Source: Candidatus Electryonea clarkiae (GTDB lineage Bacteria > Electryoneota > Electryoneia > Electryoneales > Electryoneaceae). From it: a DNA stretch of 64,000 nucleotides. The position numbers and the translations under genes are program-made. The notes under the pieces are model-generated. The model was given only the letters and a program-made list of their open reading frames with translations, did no database searches and was not told the DNA's origin. The first letter of the stretch is position 1. Each line of letters opens with the position of its first letter. Positions 36,494-47,132 of the stretch are shown in pieces. The stretch covers positions 1 through 64,000 of the forward strand of contig JAVCCM010000161.1 in the NCBI GenBank assembly GCA_030765455.1, in the 5' to 3' direction.

Positions 36494-38029
36494 TTACCTT
36501 TTTCCTGCTGTGAAATAACTGCCATACTCTGTTAAAAACTCAGCTTTCTTCACAAAGCCCGGAAAATCCTCTTGAAACTGTGAAAGTTTACATTCCCCAA
36601 AAATAATTAGCTGCTCAATATTTTCCTGAAACGATACTAATCCTTCTTGAGCGTTTATTGGGACAAGGTCACGTTCCTTTCGGTTTACTCCCAATACTAC
36701 AGCCCGTTTTTCTCCTACTGACCAGACTTGGTACACCGGTATTTCAGGGAAATCAAGCATTGCTGCACGCCACAGGTATGTCGTTCCATCATAAAAAATC
36801 AAAGCAGTAGTAAAATTTGAGATATGCTCCTGTACCTGCTGCCGGATGCTGAATAAGTGATTGTCATTTTGTTGAATCCGACTCGCTGTATAGGGGATCC
36901 TCTGCAACAGGTTATTTCCTGCTACAACAGGAACAATAAAATATAATATTGATAATACAATAATCACCGGCAATCCTTTACGAACACTTAATAGTCCGGA
37001 TTGTGCTTTAATCAAGATCGCTGCAATAACCAGGGAGAGTGCTGGTTGGATTATCATCAGGTATCCTGCACGTGGGTGTCCGGCAAGCACAATCACAATT
37101 ACCGGCACTACCCACCAAAGGATTATCTGTTTGAATCTTGCAGGGAGTGTTTTCAATGTTACTATCGTTGTGCCTGATCGAAAAACTATTAGAAGAATTC
37201 CCGCTCCGGTCGCCAGGACAATCCAGTAAAACATTCTAAGTAAGCTCTTTAAGAGGAAGAGAACCGTGCCGCCTTGTTCATTGATTACTTTCTGGCGAAT
37301 TTCCGATAAGGTGTAAAATCCTCTTTCCAGCCATATTTCCCATGATCCCGCTAAAATCGCAGTTGGTACAATCCACAAGGAAATTCCGGCAACAGCTGCT
37401 ATAACTGAAAACAACCAGAAGCGTATAGGAAGTCGGTGCCTTATTGCCTCACGAAACCAAAGGAAAATCAGGAAAACTGCCTCAAGTCGGATACCTGAAA
37501 GGAATGCGATCAATCCTGCTGAAAAAACCCATTTCCACATTGTTCGCTTTTCAGAGAGTATTGCCCACACAGCCACGATTCCCGCTGCAGCGCCATTGAT
37601 ATACAACAGCGATATTTCTCCAAAGAACCACGTAAAAGGGTTGAAGGTAGTCAATAATGCCGCCGCAAAAGCAAAATTTGAGGCGTCACCGTGCCCCAAT
37701 CCCAATAGGGGTGCAATTTTGGATCTGGCAAAGTAGTACAGCAGCAATACAACAATAACGCTCATCAGTAATGTATAAAGCAATAATGACTTATGAGGAT
37801 TATTTACGAAAATATTTAACGCCTTAACAGCCATGACCGGATAGAAGTATCCCGGGAAATGAGGCATATCTTCCAATGGTCTGTAAGATTCAATAGCGAG
37901 GATATAGTTACAGGAATCCCAACCGAATGGTTCTTGAGATTGAAATGGAAGCCGACTGAGAATAACAATAAACAGGAGAATGGGTAAGGATAGTCGGTGG
38001 ATAAAAGTTCTTAGGTTTGAAGTGGACAT
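36494..38029 (-). CDS. Polytopic GT-C-type glycosyltransferase (GT39-like)
   Basis: A 511-residue integral membrane protein with about 11 hydrophobic segments and a small C-terminal domain. The first extracytoplasmic loop carries EPFGWDSCNYILAIESY, where the Asp matches the catalytic acidic residue of GT-C glycosyltransferases (ArnT/PMT/GT39-like) that use a polyprenyl-phosphate sugar as donor. Fold-level assignment is reasonable; donor and acceptor are unknown. It is the last gene of the leftward operon WbqC, PIG-L, WecA-like, this gene, 26 bases after the WecA-like gene, so it probably adds a sugar to a lipid-linked surface glycan or protein. Confidence 0.72.
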   Translation of the reverse strand: MSTSNLRTFIHRLSLPILLFIVILSRLPFQSQEPFGWDSCNYILAIESYRPLEDMPHFPGYFYPVMAVKALNIFVNNPHKSLLLYTLLMSVIVVLLLYYFARSKIAPLLGLGHGDASNFAFAAALLTTFNPFTWFFGEISLLYINGAAAGIVAVWAILSEKRTMWKWVFSAGLIAFLSGIRLEAVFLIFLWFREAIRHRLPIRFWLFSVIAAVAGISLWIVPTAILAGSWEIWLERGFYTLSEIRQKVINEQGGTVLFLLKSLLRMFYWIVLATGAGILLIVFRSGTTIVTLKTLPARFKQIILWWVVPVIVIVLAGHPRAGYLMIIQPALSLVIAAILIKAQSGLLSVRKGLPVIIVLSILYFIVPVVAGNNLLQRIPYTASRIQQNDNHLFSIRQQVQEHISNFTTALIFYDGTTYLWRAAMLDFPEIPVYQVWSVGEKRAVVLGVNRKERDLVPINAQEGLVSFQENIEQLIIFGECKLSQFQEDFPGFVKKAEFLTEYGSYFTAGKR

Positions 38030-38055
38030 GATGTGCCTGGTAAGTTTGCCGAGTG

Positions 38056-39354
38056 TTAATCCACTTCGCTATCAACCGGTTTGTCTGTGGTTGTTAACGC
38101 ACGTTCCAAATCATCAGCGTTAAGCGCTTTCGTTTCGCTACCGCTGTTTTGTGTCTCTATGAAGATTTTTATTTGATTGGAACGAACATAAATCATAAAA
38201 AATGAAATCATTAGAAAAATCAACAATTCCTGTAAAAGGAGTAGTAATGCGTCGAATCCACGCGCTTGCTTGAGTACGACTGCTGAAATTCCCAGAGTAA
38301 AAGTAATTCCCCAAATCATGAGAACTGCCAAGTATCTGCCAATTCCAAGTGCAGCAAGACGGTGATGAAAATGATCTCGTCCGGCATAAGCCAGCCATTC
38401 GCCGAAGGTTTTTACCTGGCCGTGATAAAACCGCATAACAGTTGTCAACGTCATGTCAAAAATGGGAACGCCCATCAAGAGTAATGGAACTACAAGTGAG
38501 GCAGTATTGCTTTCCGCCCAGTCTCCCATAACAACGGTTGCTGCTAAAGTGAATCCAAGAAAGGTGGCACCATTGTCGCCAAGAAATATTGCTGCACTCC
38601 TGGTTTTTCTAAAGTTGTATGGGAGAAATGCCAGACAAGAGGCGAAAAGAGCGATTGCGACATAAGAAAAATAGATTTGATTTGTCTGGACAGCTACTAT
38701 GGCGACAAATATTGCGATCAGGGCGCTCATTCCAGTTGCGAGACCATCCATACCGTCTAAAAAGTTTACAGCGTTCGTAATCCCAAGTACCCAAAAAGCT
38801 GTAATTAAATACTCTCCTATCGTGCCCCACCAAACGTCCGGCAAGAATGAAACATGTACCTCGGCATATAAAAGAATCCCGACCGCGATCAGCTGGACAA
38901 ACAATTTTAGGGAAGCTCGTAATTCATATTTATCATCCACAACGCCTACCAGCCAAATCAATAAGCCGCCAATCCCTACACCTTTCATCTGCAGGGAGAA
39001 ATCAAATGTCAGCAGAAGTGCGATCCCGAAAGCACCTATTATCGCAAAACCGCCAAGGATTGGAGTGGGACGGACATGAGCTTTTCGTCCTGCCGGAATA
39101 TCAAGCCAGCCAAGCCAGAAGGATAGTTGTATTGCCAATGGTGTGAGGATGCTCCCGATTGACCAGGCATATATTAATGGATAAACCCATTTAAGGTGGA
39201 GTTGAGTTAGTTTTTCGTGTACAGGGAGAAACAGCGCACATAAAAGCAATATGGACGGAAATATTATCCAGAAAATATGTGGTTTCTCACCTTTCCACTG
39301 AAAAGATGAGTTCTTGTTTTCGCTTTGATTATTTTCAGCGCTCGTTTCCAACAT
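38056..39354 (-). CDS. WecA/TagO/MraY-type undecaprenyl-phosphate sugar-1-phosphate transferase
   Basis: A 432-residue inner-membrane enzyme with about 11 membrane segments. Family motifs: DIPAGRKAHVRPTPILGG (cytoplasmic loop), VVDDKYELRASLKL (metal-binding Asp-Asp), TNAVNFLDGMDGLATG (catalytic Asp), FLGDNGATFLGF and GRDHFHHRLAALGIG (the C-terminal His-rich loop of the WecA branch, rather than the HHH loop of MraY proper). It moves a HexNAc-1-phosphate from a UDP-sugar onto undecaprenyl phosphate and so starts a lipid-linked glycan. The N-terminus has an extra 30 polar residues. It sits 12 bases after the deacetylase gene in the surface-polysaccharide operon. Confidence 0.92.
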   Translation of the reverse strand: MLETSAENNQSENKNSSFQWKGEKPHIFWIIFPSILLLCALFLPVHEKLTQLHLKWVYPLIYAWSIGSILTPLAIQLSFWLGWLDIPAGRKAHVRPTPILGGFAIIGAFGIALLLTFDFSLQMKGVGIGGLLIWLVGVVDDKYELRASLKLFVQLIAVGILLYAEVHVSFLPDVWWGTIGEYLITAFWVLGITNAVNFLDGMDGLATGMSALIAIFVAIVAVQTNQIYFSYVAIALFASCLAFLPYNFRKTRSAAIFLGDNGATFLGFTLAATVVMGDWAESNTASLVVPLLLMGVPIFDMTLTTVMRFYHGQVKTFGEWLAYAGRDHFHHRLAALGIGRYLAVLMIWGITFTLGISAVVLKQARGFDALLLLLQELLIFLMISFFMIYVRSNQIKIFIETQNSGSETKALNADDLERALTTTDKPVDSEVD

Positions 39355-39366
39355 CCTCTCCAGGGA

Positions 39367-39996
39367 CTATAAGAGTAAAAACCGGGTTGTTTTGAATCCT
39401 TCTGCATATCGCTTATGAATTTCCATACCACGTCTCATTGCAGAAGAACGAGCGATATCCATTATGGGCAGCCCTTCGATATTTGTACGTGCTACTTGAG
39501 AAAAATGACATTCAAGCAGCTCAACTTTCTTAGTTATTGTCGGTTGAATGTCACAATAGACTGTGGGAATGAATTCCTGGGTTGTCGGACTTTCATAGAA
39601 AAGAAAATCCGGAACTCGTCGCGCCGCTGATTGTGCAGCCATTGCAACTCCACGATGATCCTGATGAGTATCATTAGAATAATGAACAAAAACCATATCC
39701 GGATCAAATCGTTTTACTGCTTTTTCAATATTCTGGATAAGCAGCAATCCCCAGGGAATTTCACAATCTATGAAACCTCCCCATATAACATCATTGGCAC
39801 CCATTCTGTCGGCAGAACGTTCAGCCTCTCGTGCCCGCACCATAGGATCTCCACCTTTTTCGCCTTTGGTAGCAATATAAAGATATACCTCTGATCCTAA
39901 ATCTGCATAACGCATCAACGTACCGCCGCATCCGATCTCAATATCATCGGGATGTGCTCCCAGGGCAAGAATTCTCCGGGGAATATTTTTGCTCAC
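39367..39996 (-). CDS. PIG-L family N-acetylglucosaminyl deacetylase
   Basis: A 209-residue zinc deacetylase of the LmbE/PIG-L/BshB family. Metal-site motifs are GAHPDDIEIGCGG near residue 12 and HQDHRGVAMAA near residue 112. The GGDPMVRAREAERSADRMGA helix is standard for the family. It removes the N-acetyl group of a GlcNAc-type sugar; here the context points to a lipid-linked or nucleotide-linked sugar of a surface glycan rather than bacillithiol, because it lies between WbqC and a WecA-like gene. Its start codon overlaps the stop of wbqC by four bases, so translation is coupled. Confidence 0.92.
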   Translation of the reverse strand: MSKNIPRRILALGAHPDDIEIGCGGTLMRYADLGSEVYLYIATKGEKGGDPMVRAREAERSADRMGANDVIWGGFIDCEIPWGLLLIQNIEKAVKRFDPDMVFVHYSNDTHQDHRGVAMAAQSAARRVPDFLFYESPTTQEFIPTVYCDIQPTITKKVELLECHFSQVARTNIEGLPIMDIARSSAMRRGMEIHKRYAEGFKTTRFLLL

Positions 39997-40700
39997 GATT
40001 TTGCTCCCTGAATTTCAGAATTTTCGTTATTAATGTTTTTCATAAATCCATCAGGACCTGCACACAACAACAGGTCAATAGATCCCAGGTTTGGTACGAA
40101 ATCACCATGGAATTGCGTATAGGGGAAAGCTTCATATTCTTGAAATATCACTTCAATACCGGCACGCTCAAATTCCCCAATATCCATATAATTCCGCCCT
40201 CCTGCACCGGAAAGGTATGCGTCAGCTCCCAACCGTTTACCGATTTCGATAATACGCTTATTTGGATCCTCCGGCAGATCAGCGAAACTTGCCTGGTTCT
40301 TCAACGTAGTTTCAATACCGAATTGCTGTAAAAAGAATTTTGTTGTACTTATTGTTAAATCTGATAAGGCTTTGTATTCATGTTCAATGATTTTCGCAAA
40401 TAATTCAAGTTCATGCAGGAATGAAGACCGGGAATAAAATCTATGCAGGGTATTGATATGCTTTTCCTGCCACGAAACGCTGTAATCGATCTGCATTTCG
40501 CTAATTCGCGCTTTGTATTCACCCTTCACCGGAACAGTCAACCACTGCAAACCATCAGGTCCCTTGATGCGGTTTCTGTTCTGCCATTCCCGCCGCACGT
40601 ACTGAACATTCTCAAGAAACACAAAAGTATCCGCAGCATCTACCTTGGAAAGATATCCCGGATAAGGCAAGTAATGAGGTTGATGGACAGCATAGATCAC
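39993..40700 (-). CDS. WbqC-like family protein
   Basis: A 235-residue protein of the WbqC family, found in O-antigen and surface glycan clusters. Typical blocks: the N-terminal AVHQPHYLPYPGYLSKVDAADTFVFLENVQY, RREWQNRNRIKGPDGLQWLTVPV, and near the end YLSGAGGRNYMDIGEFERAGIEVIFQEYEAFPY. Members have been proposed to act in acylation or amino-acid decoration of sugars, but the reaction is poorly defined. It is the first gene of the four-gene leftward operon; the 215 bases before it, back to the histidine kinase stop, should hold its promoter. Confidence 0.88.
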   Translation of the reverse strand: MIYAVHQPHYLPYPGYLSKVDAADTFVFLENVQYVRREWQNRNRIKGPDGLQWLTVPVKGEYKARISEMQIDYSVSWQEKHINTLHRFYSRSSFLHELELFAKIIEHEYKALSDLTISTTKFFLQQFGIETTLKNQASFADLPEDPNKRIIEIGKRLGADAYLSGAGGRNYMDIGEFERAGIEVIFQEYEAFPYTQFHGDFVPNLGSIDLLLCAGPDGFMKNINNENSEIQGAKS

Positions 40701-40915
40701 TTTGATATGGTCCTGAACGTTGATAATATGAATTTTAATAGTTAATAAGAACTTTGCAAGCTGTCTCGGTTAATTGAAATCAAACGTAGGCTATTTGTCT
40801 TATACCTACAAGCATAATTTGGGATTTTTGGGATTTTCCAGAGAATGCTTGAATATCAGGCATGGGAAATATTATTCGCTTTCATTAAAACATATTTAAA
40901 AAGACTTAAGCGAAT

Positions 40916-43900
40916 TTATAAATAACCGGATTCTTCAATTACATTTTTCAGCTTTTCCATTTCTTCTTCGAGATTATGAAACATTGATTCCACTTGCTCT
41001 AGATTGTCAGCCTTGCCTGCCAACTCCACGTGTAATGATGCTTCCTGAACTGCAAATCCGCCTATATTTCCGGCAGCGCCTTTTATGGTGTGAGCGTGAT
41101 GGATTATCTGTTTTGTATTTACCTCAGTTATTGCTTTCTGCAATTCACTTATATGTTCAGGCATGTCATCAAAAAATATTGCTAAAATCTCTTTGAAAAC
41201 TTCCTCGTTTCCTCCAAGATTATTCAGTAAACTGTCTTTGTTAAAAATCACCGGCTCTATCTGCTTTTCATTGTCCAGCTTTGGTTCTATATCACTGATT
41301 TCGATTTCTTCTTCCGGTCTCCATTTCATTATTGCTTCCGCAAGTTTTTCCGGTTGGATTGGTTTTGACAGGTAATCGTTCATTCCCGCTTCAAGGCATT
41401 TTTCCCTGTCTCCCTCCATCGCATGAGCTGTCATGGCTATAATAGGAATATCGTGATCAATAACATCTGATTTGCCATCCCTGATTGTTCCGGTAGCCTC
41501 AATTCCATCCATTTCCGGCATTTGAACGTCCATTAATACCAGGTCATACGGAACAAATTCAAGCGCTTTCACTGCTTCAAGACCATTTGCAACCACATCA
41601 GCCTTGTACCCGAGTTTGTCGAGATAGGCAATAGCAACTTTCTGATTGGTAATGTTATCCTCAGCAAGAAGAATACGGGTATCATGTTTTATCTTTTCAG
41701 AGAGGGTATGTTTTGTGATCAGTTTATCCTGCGATTGTTCCCCTGACTCCGTTTGCATCAGCACTGATTTCAGGCAATTATATAACTGTTCTTGTCTCAC
41801 GGGTTTAGTCATATAAGCTGAAAAACCGATTTTCTTGAAGTGTTCTGCATCGCCCCTTTTCCCGGCAGAAGTCAGCATCACCAATTTAGTGTCTTTCAAT
41901 AATGAATCTTCCTTTATCATTTTGCCTAATGTCTCACCATCAGTTCCCGGCATTAACATATCAAGAATGGCTATTCGGAAAGGATCATTCTCCTCAACCG
42001 CCTCTCGAAGTTTTCGAATGGCGTTCTCGGCATCAACTGCTTCATCATGACGGCATCCCCAGGTGGACAACAACACTTCGAGCACCCGCCTGTTCGTTGC
42101 GTTATCATCTACTGCAAGAATTCGAATATCCTTGAGGGTTGATTCAGACTCAGATGTTTCCCTGAAACCTTTTTCAACCGTATCGGCTTGTAATGTGAAA
42201 CGTGCTGTAAACCAGAATTTTGTCCATTTCCCGAATTCACTTTCAACTCCAATTTTTCCACCCATCATTTCAACAAGTTTCTTAGAAATTGAAAGCCCAA
42301 GACCTGTGCCGCCAAATTTCCTGGTGGTGGATCCATCAGCCTGTGTAAAGGCATCAAAAAGTACATCAAGTTTATCCTCAGGGATTCCAATACCCGTATC
42401 TTTAATAGAAAAACGTAAAACTACTTCATCACTATCCTTTTCTTCTAATTCTGATATATGTAATACGACTTCACCTTCCTGCGTGAATTTTATGGAATTT
42501 CCAATCAAATTCGTGATGATTTGACGGATTCGTCCAGGATCACCTCTGAGTCTTGAGGGGACATCAGGTTCAAACAACGATATCAACTCCAAACCTTTTG
42601 CTTGAGATTGAACAGCCAGCAGATCATTCAAATCTTCAATAGTAGTACGTAAATCAAAATCCAGTATTTCCAGATCCATTTTCCCAGCTTCAATTTTAGA
42701 AAAATCAAGGATGTCGTTTATGATGGCTAATAGCGCATTACCACTGTTCTTGATAATCTCTGCAAATTCACGTTGTTCCGAAGATAAATTTGTGTCAAGA
42801 ATTAAGCCGGTCATCCCAAGAACTCCATTCATGGGTGTTCGAATCTCGTGGCTCATGTTTGCCAGGAATTCACTCTTTGACGCATTCGCATCTACGGCTT
42901 CCTTCGCCCATTGATTTGCCTCGTTGATTGCTTCCTGGAGATGTCGATTAGTTAATTCGGTCTGCTGCCGAGCATCATCTGCATCCTCAAGCAAATTCAG
43001 CGTCATTTTTTCGCTGTTTTGTACTTCCTCCGTCCGCTTGGCTACCCTTATTTCCAGTTTTTCTTTCTGTTCCTGAACTTCTTCCTTCGTAAATACCATG
43101 TTTATCAGGTTCTCATTTATTAACTGTTCGATATACCCAATTTCTCCAGAACTTTTCTGCTCTATCATATTCAGTCTTTCGCCGCTGATAAAATCAACAA
43201 GGTGTGAAATAATCTCCGACAGCCGTTGTTTTAATGGTTTGCTAAGCTCGTAATGATCAAGTGTTTCCGGTTCTTCACGGTATGCGCAGAAAGGTTGTTT
43301 CAACATAAATGAAAAAGGATCATTACCGGCAAAGGAGATAAATTCATCCACTTTCGGCTCTGTCATACTTTTGAAACCAATTTTTTCAGCCAGATCAAAT
43401 GTCTCACTTTGCATGGTATTGTTTACAGTATTCTTGTAGTCAATTTCTCCCGCAAGCTGTCCCCATCTTTGCATTTGTGACAACATCCATATTCCAAAAT
43501 CTTCACGAGGATATGGTTCAAATTTTACATAGTCAGGGATAGTATGCTCCTCTTCCTGACCATCGTGGAAGTGTCCTGAAAGTGCCTGTTCAACTGGAGT
43601 TGTATCTTCGCGGTTTAAGTATTCCGGAGTTGATATTTCTCTGGCTATTAATTTTTTCTCTTCGGAAGATGCCGAGTTTATATTTTTTTCTGCAAGAAGA
43701 ACACTCTCTAGCATAGCATTGTATGTATTTGGATATAGGTCGATGAATTCCTTTTTTACAGCCAAACTGCAACAAGGATGACCGTTCCAGATATCCTTGG
43801 AGAGAACAAAAATAAACCCTGTGCCCTCATTAACAGGGATCAGATTAAAGGGCTCAGGGGCAAATATGCCATCCACCCATCCTTTTTCAAGATAGTAAGG

Positions 43901-46132
43901 CATTCTTGGGGGAGCGACTTCTATAATTCTCACATCATTTAACGGATCCACTCCATTTTCCGCCAGGAAGTGATTCAGCAGGTAATATTGCATGGAAAAA
44001 CGATAGGGAACACCAAATGTCAAGCCCTTCATCTCTTTAACATCGGATATTTCCGAAAGTCTTTTTGACAGAGTTAAAGCTTGCCCATTAACATTCTGGA
44101 TGGCTGCCAGGCGAATATCTGTCTGTTTACCATCTATCCCCAGGCTGCAGGCAAACGGCATCGGTGCGAGCATATGTGCTGCATCTACCCTTCCATGTAC
44201 CATCAATTCTTTTAATCCACTCCATCCAAGTGCAGATTTTAAATTTACATCTATTCCATTCTCCGCAAAATAACCGTGGCTATGAGCATATAGCAGCGGC
44301 GCAGTACAGATGGTTGGGATAAAACTGATATCCAGTATTGTTTTTTCAAGACCCGCTTCTTCGGCGGCTAAAATATTTATCGTGGCAGGAGATCGATGTT
44401 TGATTATATGCTTCTCTTGCTTGGGTTGTTGTAAAATATCAGATAGATCATATGCCATTATTTCATCAGGTGTATCAATTGGCGCACCATATTTTATATC
44501 ACGACCAAATTCTTTAAGCAAGTTGTTAATTTCGCTTTTTAGCTTCATAACCCGTTCTTCACGGCCTGTCATCAGTCTATTGTGTCGCTGTAGCTGATCG
44601 AGCGTATCGTTAAGTTTTTGTTCCGCCTGTTTTCGCTCAGTGATATCCTGCAACGTTCCGATCATTCTGCTCAAATTGCCGGAATCATCGAAAAACGATT
44701 CGTTTTTTGCCTGGATAAAACGAATCTCTTCATTATCAAGATAAATTCTATATTCAAATGCTTCCGGTGCAGCACCGGCAAAACCTCTTCTGATAGCATC
44801 ATCAAAAATCTTTACATCATCAGGGTGTATTCTCTTCTTTAAAGTTTTAAAGGATGGTTTTTCATCTTCAGGGATTCCATGAATCCTGTACATCTCTTTT
44901 GACCAGATAGATTTATTGTCTTTAACTGATAATTCCCAATTACCTATATGCGCAATTTCCTGTGCTTTGGTGAGACTTGTCTCGCTTTCGATAAGTTTTA
45001 ATTCAGCTATTTTACGATTCGAGATATCCACAACACCTATGATTACGTTCACGTCTTCATCTATCTCAAGAGGACTCAAGCTGACTTCAACCGGAAATTC
45101 AGTTCCATCCTTGCGTAGTGCATATAAATCCAGGTTCTTTCCCATGGGACGGAATTCTGGATTTGCCAGATACTTTTCTCTGAATTCGGAATGATTTTCA
45201 AAACGCCGGGGAATCAAGCATTCGATATGCTTGCCAATCAATTCTTCAGGATCATAATTGAAGAAATTTCTGGTTTGATCATTCACCATCTGAATCTTAC
45301 CGGCTGAATCCATGATCAAAATTCCCAATGGAGCTGATTCCAGAATTCCTCGGAACTTTCTTTCACTTTTGATGACTGCTTCTTCTGACTTTTCCCTTTC
45401 CGTAAATCTCTGCTTTAGATATCTTGCACCAATTATTAATCCAAATATACCAAGTAGCCACGCCAGGAAATGTCCAATTGTTATGGAATACATTTGCGAT
45501 TGACTGGCCTCCTGGAATGGAACTAGAGGAACTGAAACACTGATCCCACCTCGCACATCACCGACCTCGTATCCCTGAATGCTGTGACAGGTCAAGCACT
45601 TTTCTTCCGTAATGAGTGGAATCATTAACCGCAGATACTGCGATCCATCCATATCCTCAACAGAACTATATTCATCAACACCTTCCTCAAATGCAGTTAA
45701 TGCTTCTGTCTCCCACACATCCGGAGCGTTAGCCGGACGAATTGGATCAAGGCTTGTAATATGTCCATGCAAATTGAATTTTTCTCCGCCTATCTCGTGA
45801 ATCTGTCGCGTCATATAGGAAGGATTCATCAGTGTTAACTTTTTTCCGTTGGGAGTGGTTATATCCCGTTCCTCAATAAAATCGAGGTAGGGATTTGGAG
45901 GAGTTTGTTCAGTAACCGGTACATATATGCCGCCCTGCATGGTATTCCAATATCTGTAAAGTATGTCTTTTTTAATTGATGTGTGTGCTTCGATTCGAGC
46001 CACATTCTGGATTTCCTCATTGTGTATGTAATAGTTCCAGAATAAAGATACTCCAACGACGATAGTCCATAATGAAAGTATCGATATTAGATATCCGGTA
46101 ATCTTGAAACGTTTCAAATGTCTTTCTTTCAT
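40916..46132 (-). CDS. Hybrid histidine kinase: haem sensor, PAS, NrtA-like binding domain, kinase, two receivers, HPt
   Basis: A protein of about 1738 residues (ATG at 46132 behind CGGAG). Order of parts: membrane segment at about 10-35; an extracytoplasmic Tll0287/DUF3365-like domain with one CLTCH haem c motif at about 180; second membrane segment at about 215-238; two PAS domains (about 260-385 and 390-505, the first followed by a short PAC region); a NMT1/NrtA/SsuA-type solute-binding domain at about 595-920 ([62 protein letters not shown]); HisKA with [11 protein letters not shown] at about 1090 and HATPase with DTGIGIPED; receivers starting [12 protein letters not shown] (about 1335) and [12 protein letters not shown] (about 1485); and an HPt with [12 protein letters not shown] at about 1680. 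The binding domain should lie in the cytoplasm. Its partner response regulator is not in the window. Confidence 0.9.
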   Translation of the reverse strand: MKERHLKRFKITGYLISILSLWTIVVGVSLFWNYYIHNEEIQNVARIEAHTSIKKDILYRYWNTMQGGIYVPVTEQTPPNPYLDFIEERDITTPNGKKLTLMNPSYMTRQIHEIGGEKFNLHGHITSLDPIRPANAPDVWETEALTAFEEGVDEYSSVEDMDGSQYLRLMIPLITEEKCLTCHSIQGYEVGDVRGGISVSVPLVPFQEASQSQMYSITIGHFLAWLLGIFGLIIGARYLKQRFTEREKSEEAVIKSERKFRGILESAPLGILIMDSAGKIQMVNDQTRNFFNYDPEELIGKHIECLIPRRFENHSEFREKYLANPEFRPMGKNLDLYALRKDGTEFPVEVSLSPLEIDEDVNVIIGVVDISNRKIAELKLIESETSLTKAQEIAHIGNWELSVKDNKSIWSKEMYRIHGIPEDEKPSFKTLKKRIHPDDVKIFDDAIRRGFAGAAPEAFEYRIYLDNEEIRFIQAKNESFFDDSGNLSRMIGTLQDITERKQAEQKLNDTLDQLQRHNRLMTGREERVMKLKSEINNLLKEFGRDIKYGAPIDTPDEIMAYDLSDILQQPKQEKHIIKHRSPATINILAAEEAGLEKTILDISFIPTICTAPLLYAHSHGYFAENGIDVNLKSALGWSGLKELMVHGRVDAAHMLAPMPFACSLGIDGKQTDIRLAAIQNVNGQALTLSKRLSEISDVKEMKGLTFGVPYRFSMQYYLLNHFLAENGVDPLNDVRIIEVAPPRMPYYLEKGWVDGIFAPEPFNLIPVNEGTGFIFVLSKDIWNGHPCCSLAVKKEFIDLYPNTYNAMLESVLLAEKNINSASSEEKKLIAREISTPEYLNREDTTPVEQALSGHFHDGQEEEHTIPDYVKFEPYPREDFGIWMLSQMQRWGQLAGEIDYKNTVNNTMQSETFDLAEKIGFKSMTEPKVDEFISFAGNDPFSFMLKQPFCAYREEPETLDHYELSKPLKQRLSEIISHLVDFISGERLNMIEQKSSGEIGYIEQLINENLINMVFTKEEVQEQKEKLEIRVAKRTEEVQNSEKMTLNLLEDADDARQQTELTNRHLQEAINEANQWAKEAVDANASKSEFLANMSHEIRTPMNGVLGMTGLILDTNLSSEQREFAEIIKNSGNALLAIINDILDFSKIEAGKMDLEILDFDLRTTIEDLNDLLAVQSQAKGLELISLFEPDVPSRLRGDPGRIRQIITNLIGNSIKFTQEGEVVLHISELEEKDSDEVVLRFSIKDTGIGIPEDKLDVLFDAFTQADGSTTRKFGGTGLGLSISKKLVEMMGGKIGVESEFGKWTKFWFTARFTLQADTVEKGFRETSESESTLKDIRILAVDDNATNRRVLEVLLSTWGCRHDEAVDAENAIRKLREAVEENDPFRIAILDMLMPGTDGETLGKMIKEDSLLKDTKLVMLTSAGKRGDAEHFKKIGFSAYMTKPVRQEQLYNCLKSVLMQTESGEQSQDKLITKHTLSEKIKHDTRILLAEDNITNQKVAIAYLDKLGYKADVVANGLEAVKALEFVPYDLVLMDVQMPEMDGIEATGTIRDGKSDVIDHDIPIIAMTAHAMEGDREKCLEAGMNDYLSKPIQPEKLAEAIMKWRPEEEIEISDIEPKLDNEKQIEPVIFNKDSLLNNLGGNEEVFKEILAIFFDDMPEHISELQKAITEVNTKQIIHHAHTIKGAAGNIGGFAVQEASLHVELAGKADNLEQVESMFHNLEEEMEKLKNVIEESGYL

Positions 46133-46353
46133 CTGACACTCCGACTGCAAAGTAAAGAATGAAATAGTATTACTAATGTAGACAATATTGATGATCTAAA
46201 AATTGCCATATTGGGAATTAGTGCATGAAATATTTTTATCCCTGTGGTTATTAACCGTAGACGTGCAAAGAGCCGTTTTGCTACCTGAATTTGAGAGAAT
46301 AACTCCATACATTATAATGAGCTGAACAAATAACATAACGTTTAAAGATATTA

Positions 46354-46718
46354 TCATTTCTTTTTCTTTTTCGGATTAGGGGGTTCTGCCATTACAAAGC
46401 TTCGAGCCATTTCAATGAGGTCCCACTCTGCTTCATATTCTTCCGGTTCAGGCATGCTCCAGACTACCCATGTTGCCATAGGCTTACGATCTCTCATGGG
46501 CTGGAATGGAACAACATCTCCTCTATCAAGAACACTTTCATATCTGTCAGGTGGTAATTTAAGGCTGATTCCATCTTCATAGATGAACAAAAAAAATTAC
46601 CGTTACTGATTGTTTTGAAACCCGGGTGTCCCATCATTTTTCCGGAACCCACTTCCGGATCAGATGCGAATCTTCTTTCAAATAGTTCAACGAGGTCATC
46701 CCGGTAAGACGAGGACAT
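46354..46718 (-). pseudogene. TfoX-N/YjbR-like small protein, frame broken at a T8 run
   Basis: From the ATG at 46718 (AAGGAAA upstream) the frame encodes MSSSYRDDLVELFERRF, GSGKMMGHPGFKTISNGNFF and then loses sense. At that point there are eight T (46588-46595 on the minus strand). With nine T the frame would run on as LFIYEDGISLKLPPDRYESVL and on to WVVWSMPEPEEYEAEWDLIEMA and a lysine tail, making one protein of about 122 residues that looks like the TfoX N-terminal/MmcQ-type domain (KMMG or KMFG followed by a strand and then an LKLP block). So two fragments belong to one gene. The break could be an assembly indel in the homopolymer, a real mutation, or a slippage switch. Confidence 0.65.
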
Positions 46719-47132
46719 TACTGATTTCCTTCCGAATAATAAAAATCTGCGATTAAGCAATTTTCTTGTGATTTCAGAATATACTCAATTGGATTCTACA
46801 TGAAAGGACGATTGAGTATTAAAATAAAAAATCGTGGAGTTACACAGGTATCTATCCGAGGAGTACAATATAAAAATCAGCTCTTGCCTAATGCACTATG
46901 CGAGACAAATAACCTTTTAGAACACTGTTCAGAGCAAGGAGCTATATAGAAGATTTTATATAATTCGGAACGGCATCGGGAAGTTGAATATCATACTACT
47001 TTGTTATATATTTCCCAAAATCTATCTTTTGTTGATATTTTTCATCTTGTGAATTTCCCTGAATGACCGGGATATTTACCAGAGATGGAATTAAGCTTTA
47101 AATCCTCATCAATATTAATCTGGAGGAATCAG
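46719..47132. other. Intergenic region upstream of the QmoC gene
   Basis: No supported gene. A 49-codon open frame (46800-46949) has no ribosome site and no recognisable product. ATACTCAAT (46781-46789) and ATTGAGTAT (46811-46819) form a 9-base inverted repeat with a 21-base spacing that could be an operator. The promoter of the QmoC gene must lie between here and 47133. Confidence 0.4.

Noticed and set aside
46800-46949. 49-codon open frame upstream of the QmoC gene
   Set aside because: No ribosome site and no recognisable product; kept only as a note in the intergenic entry.
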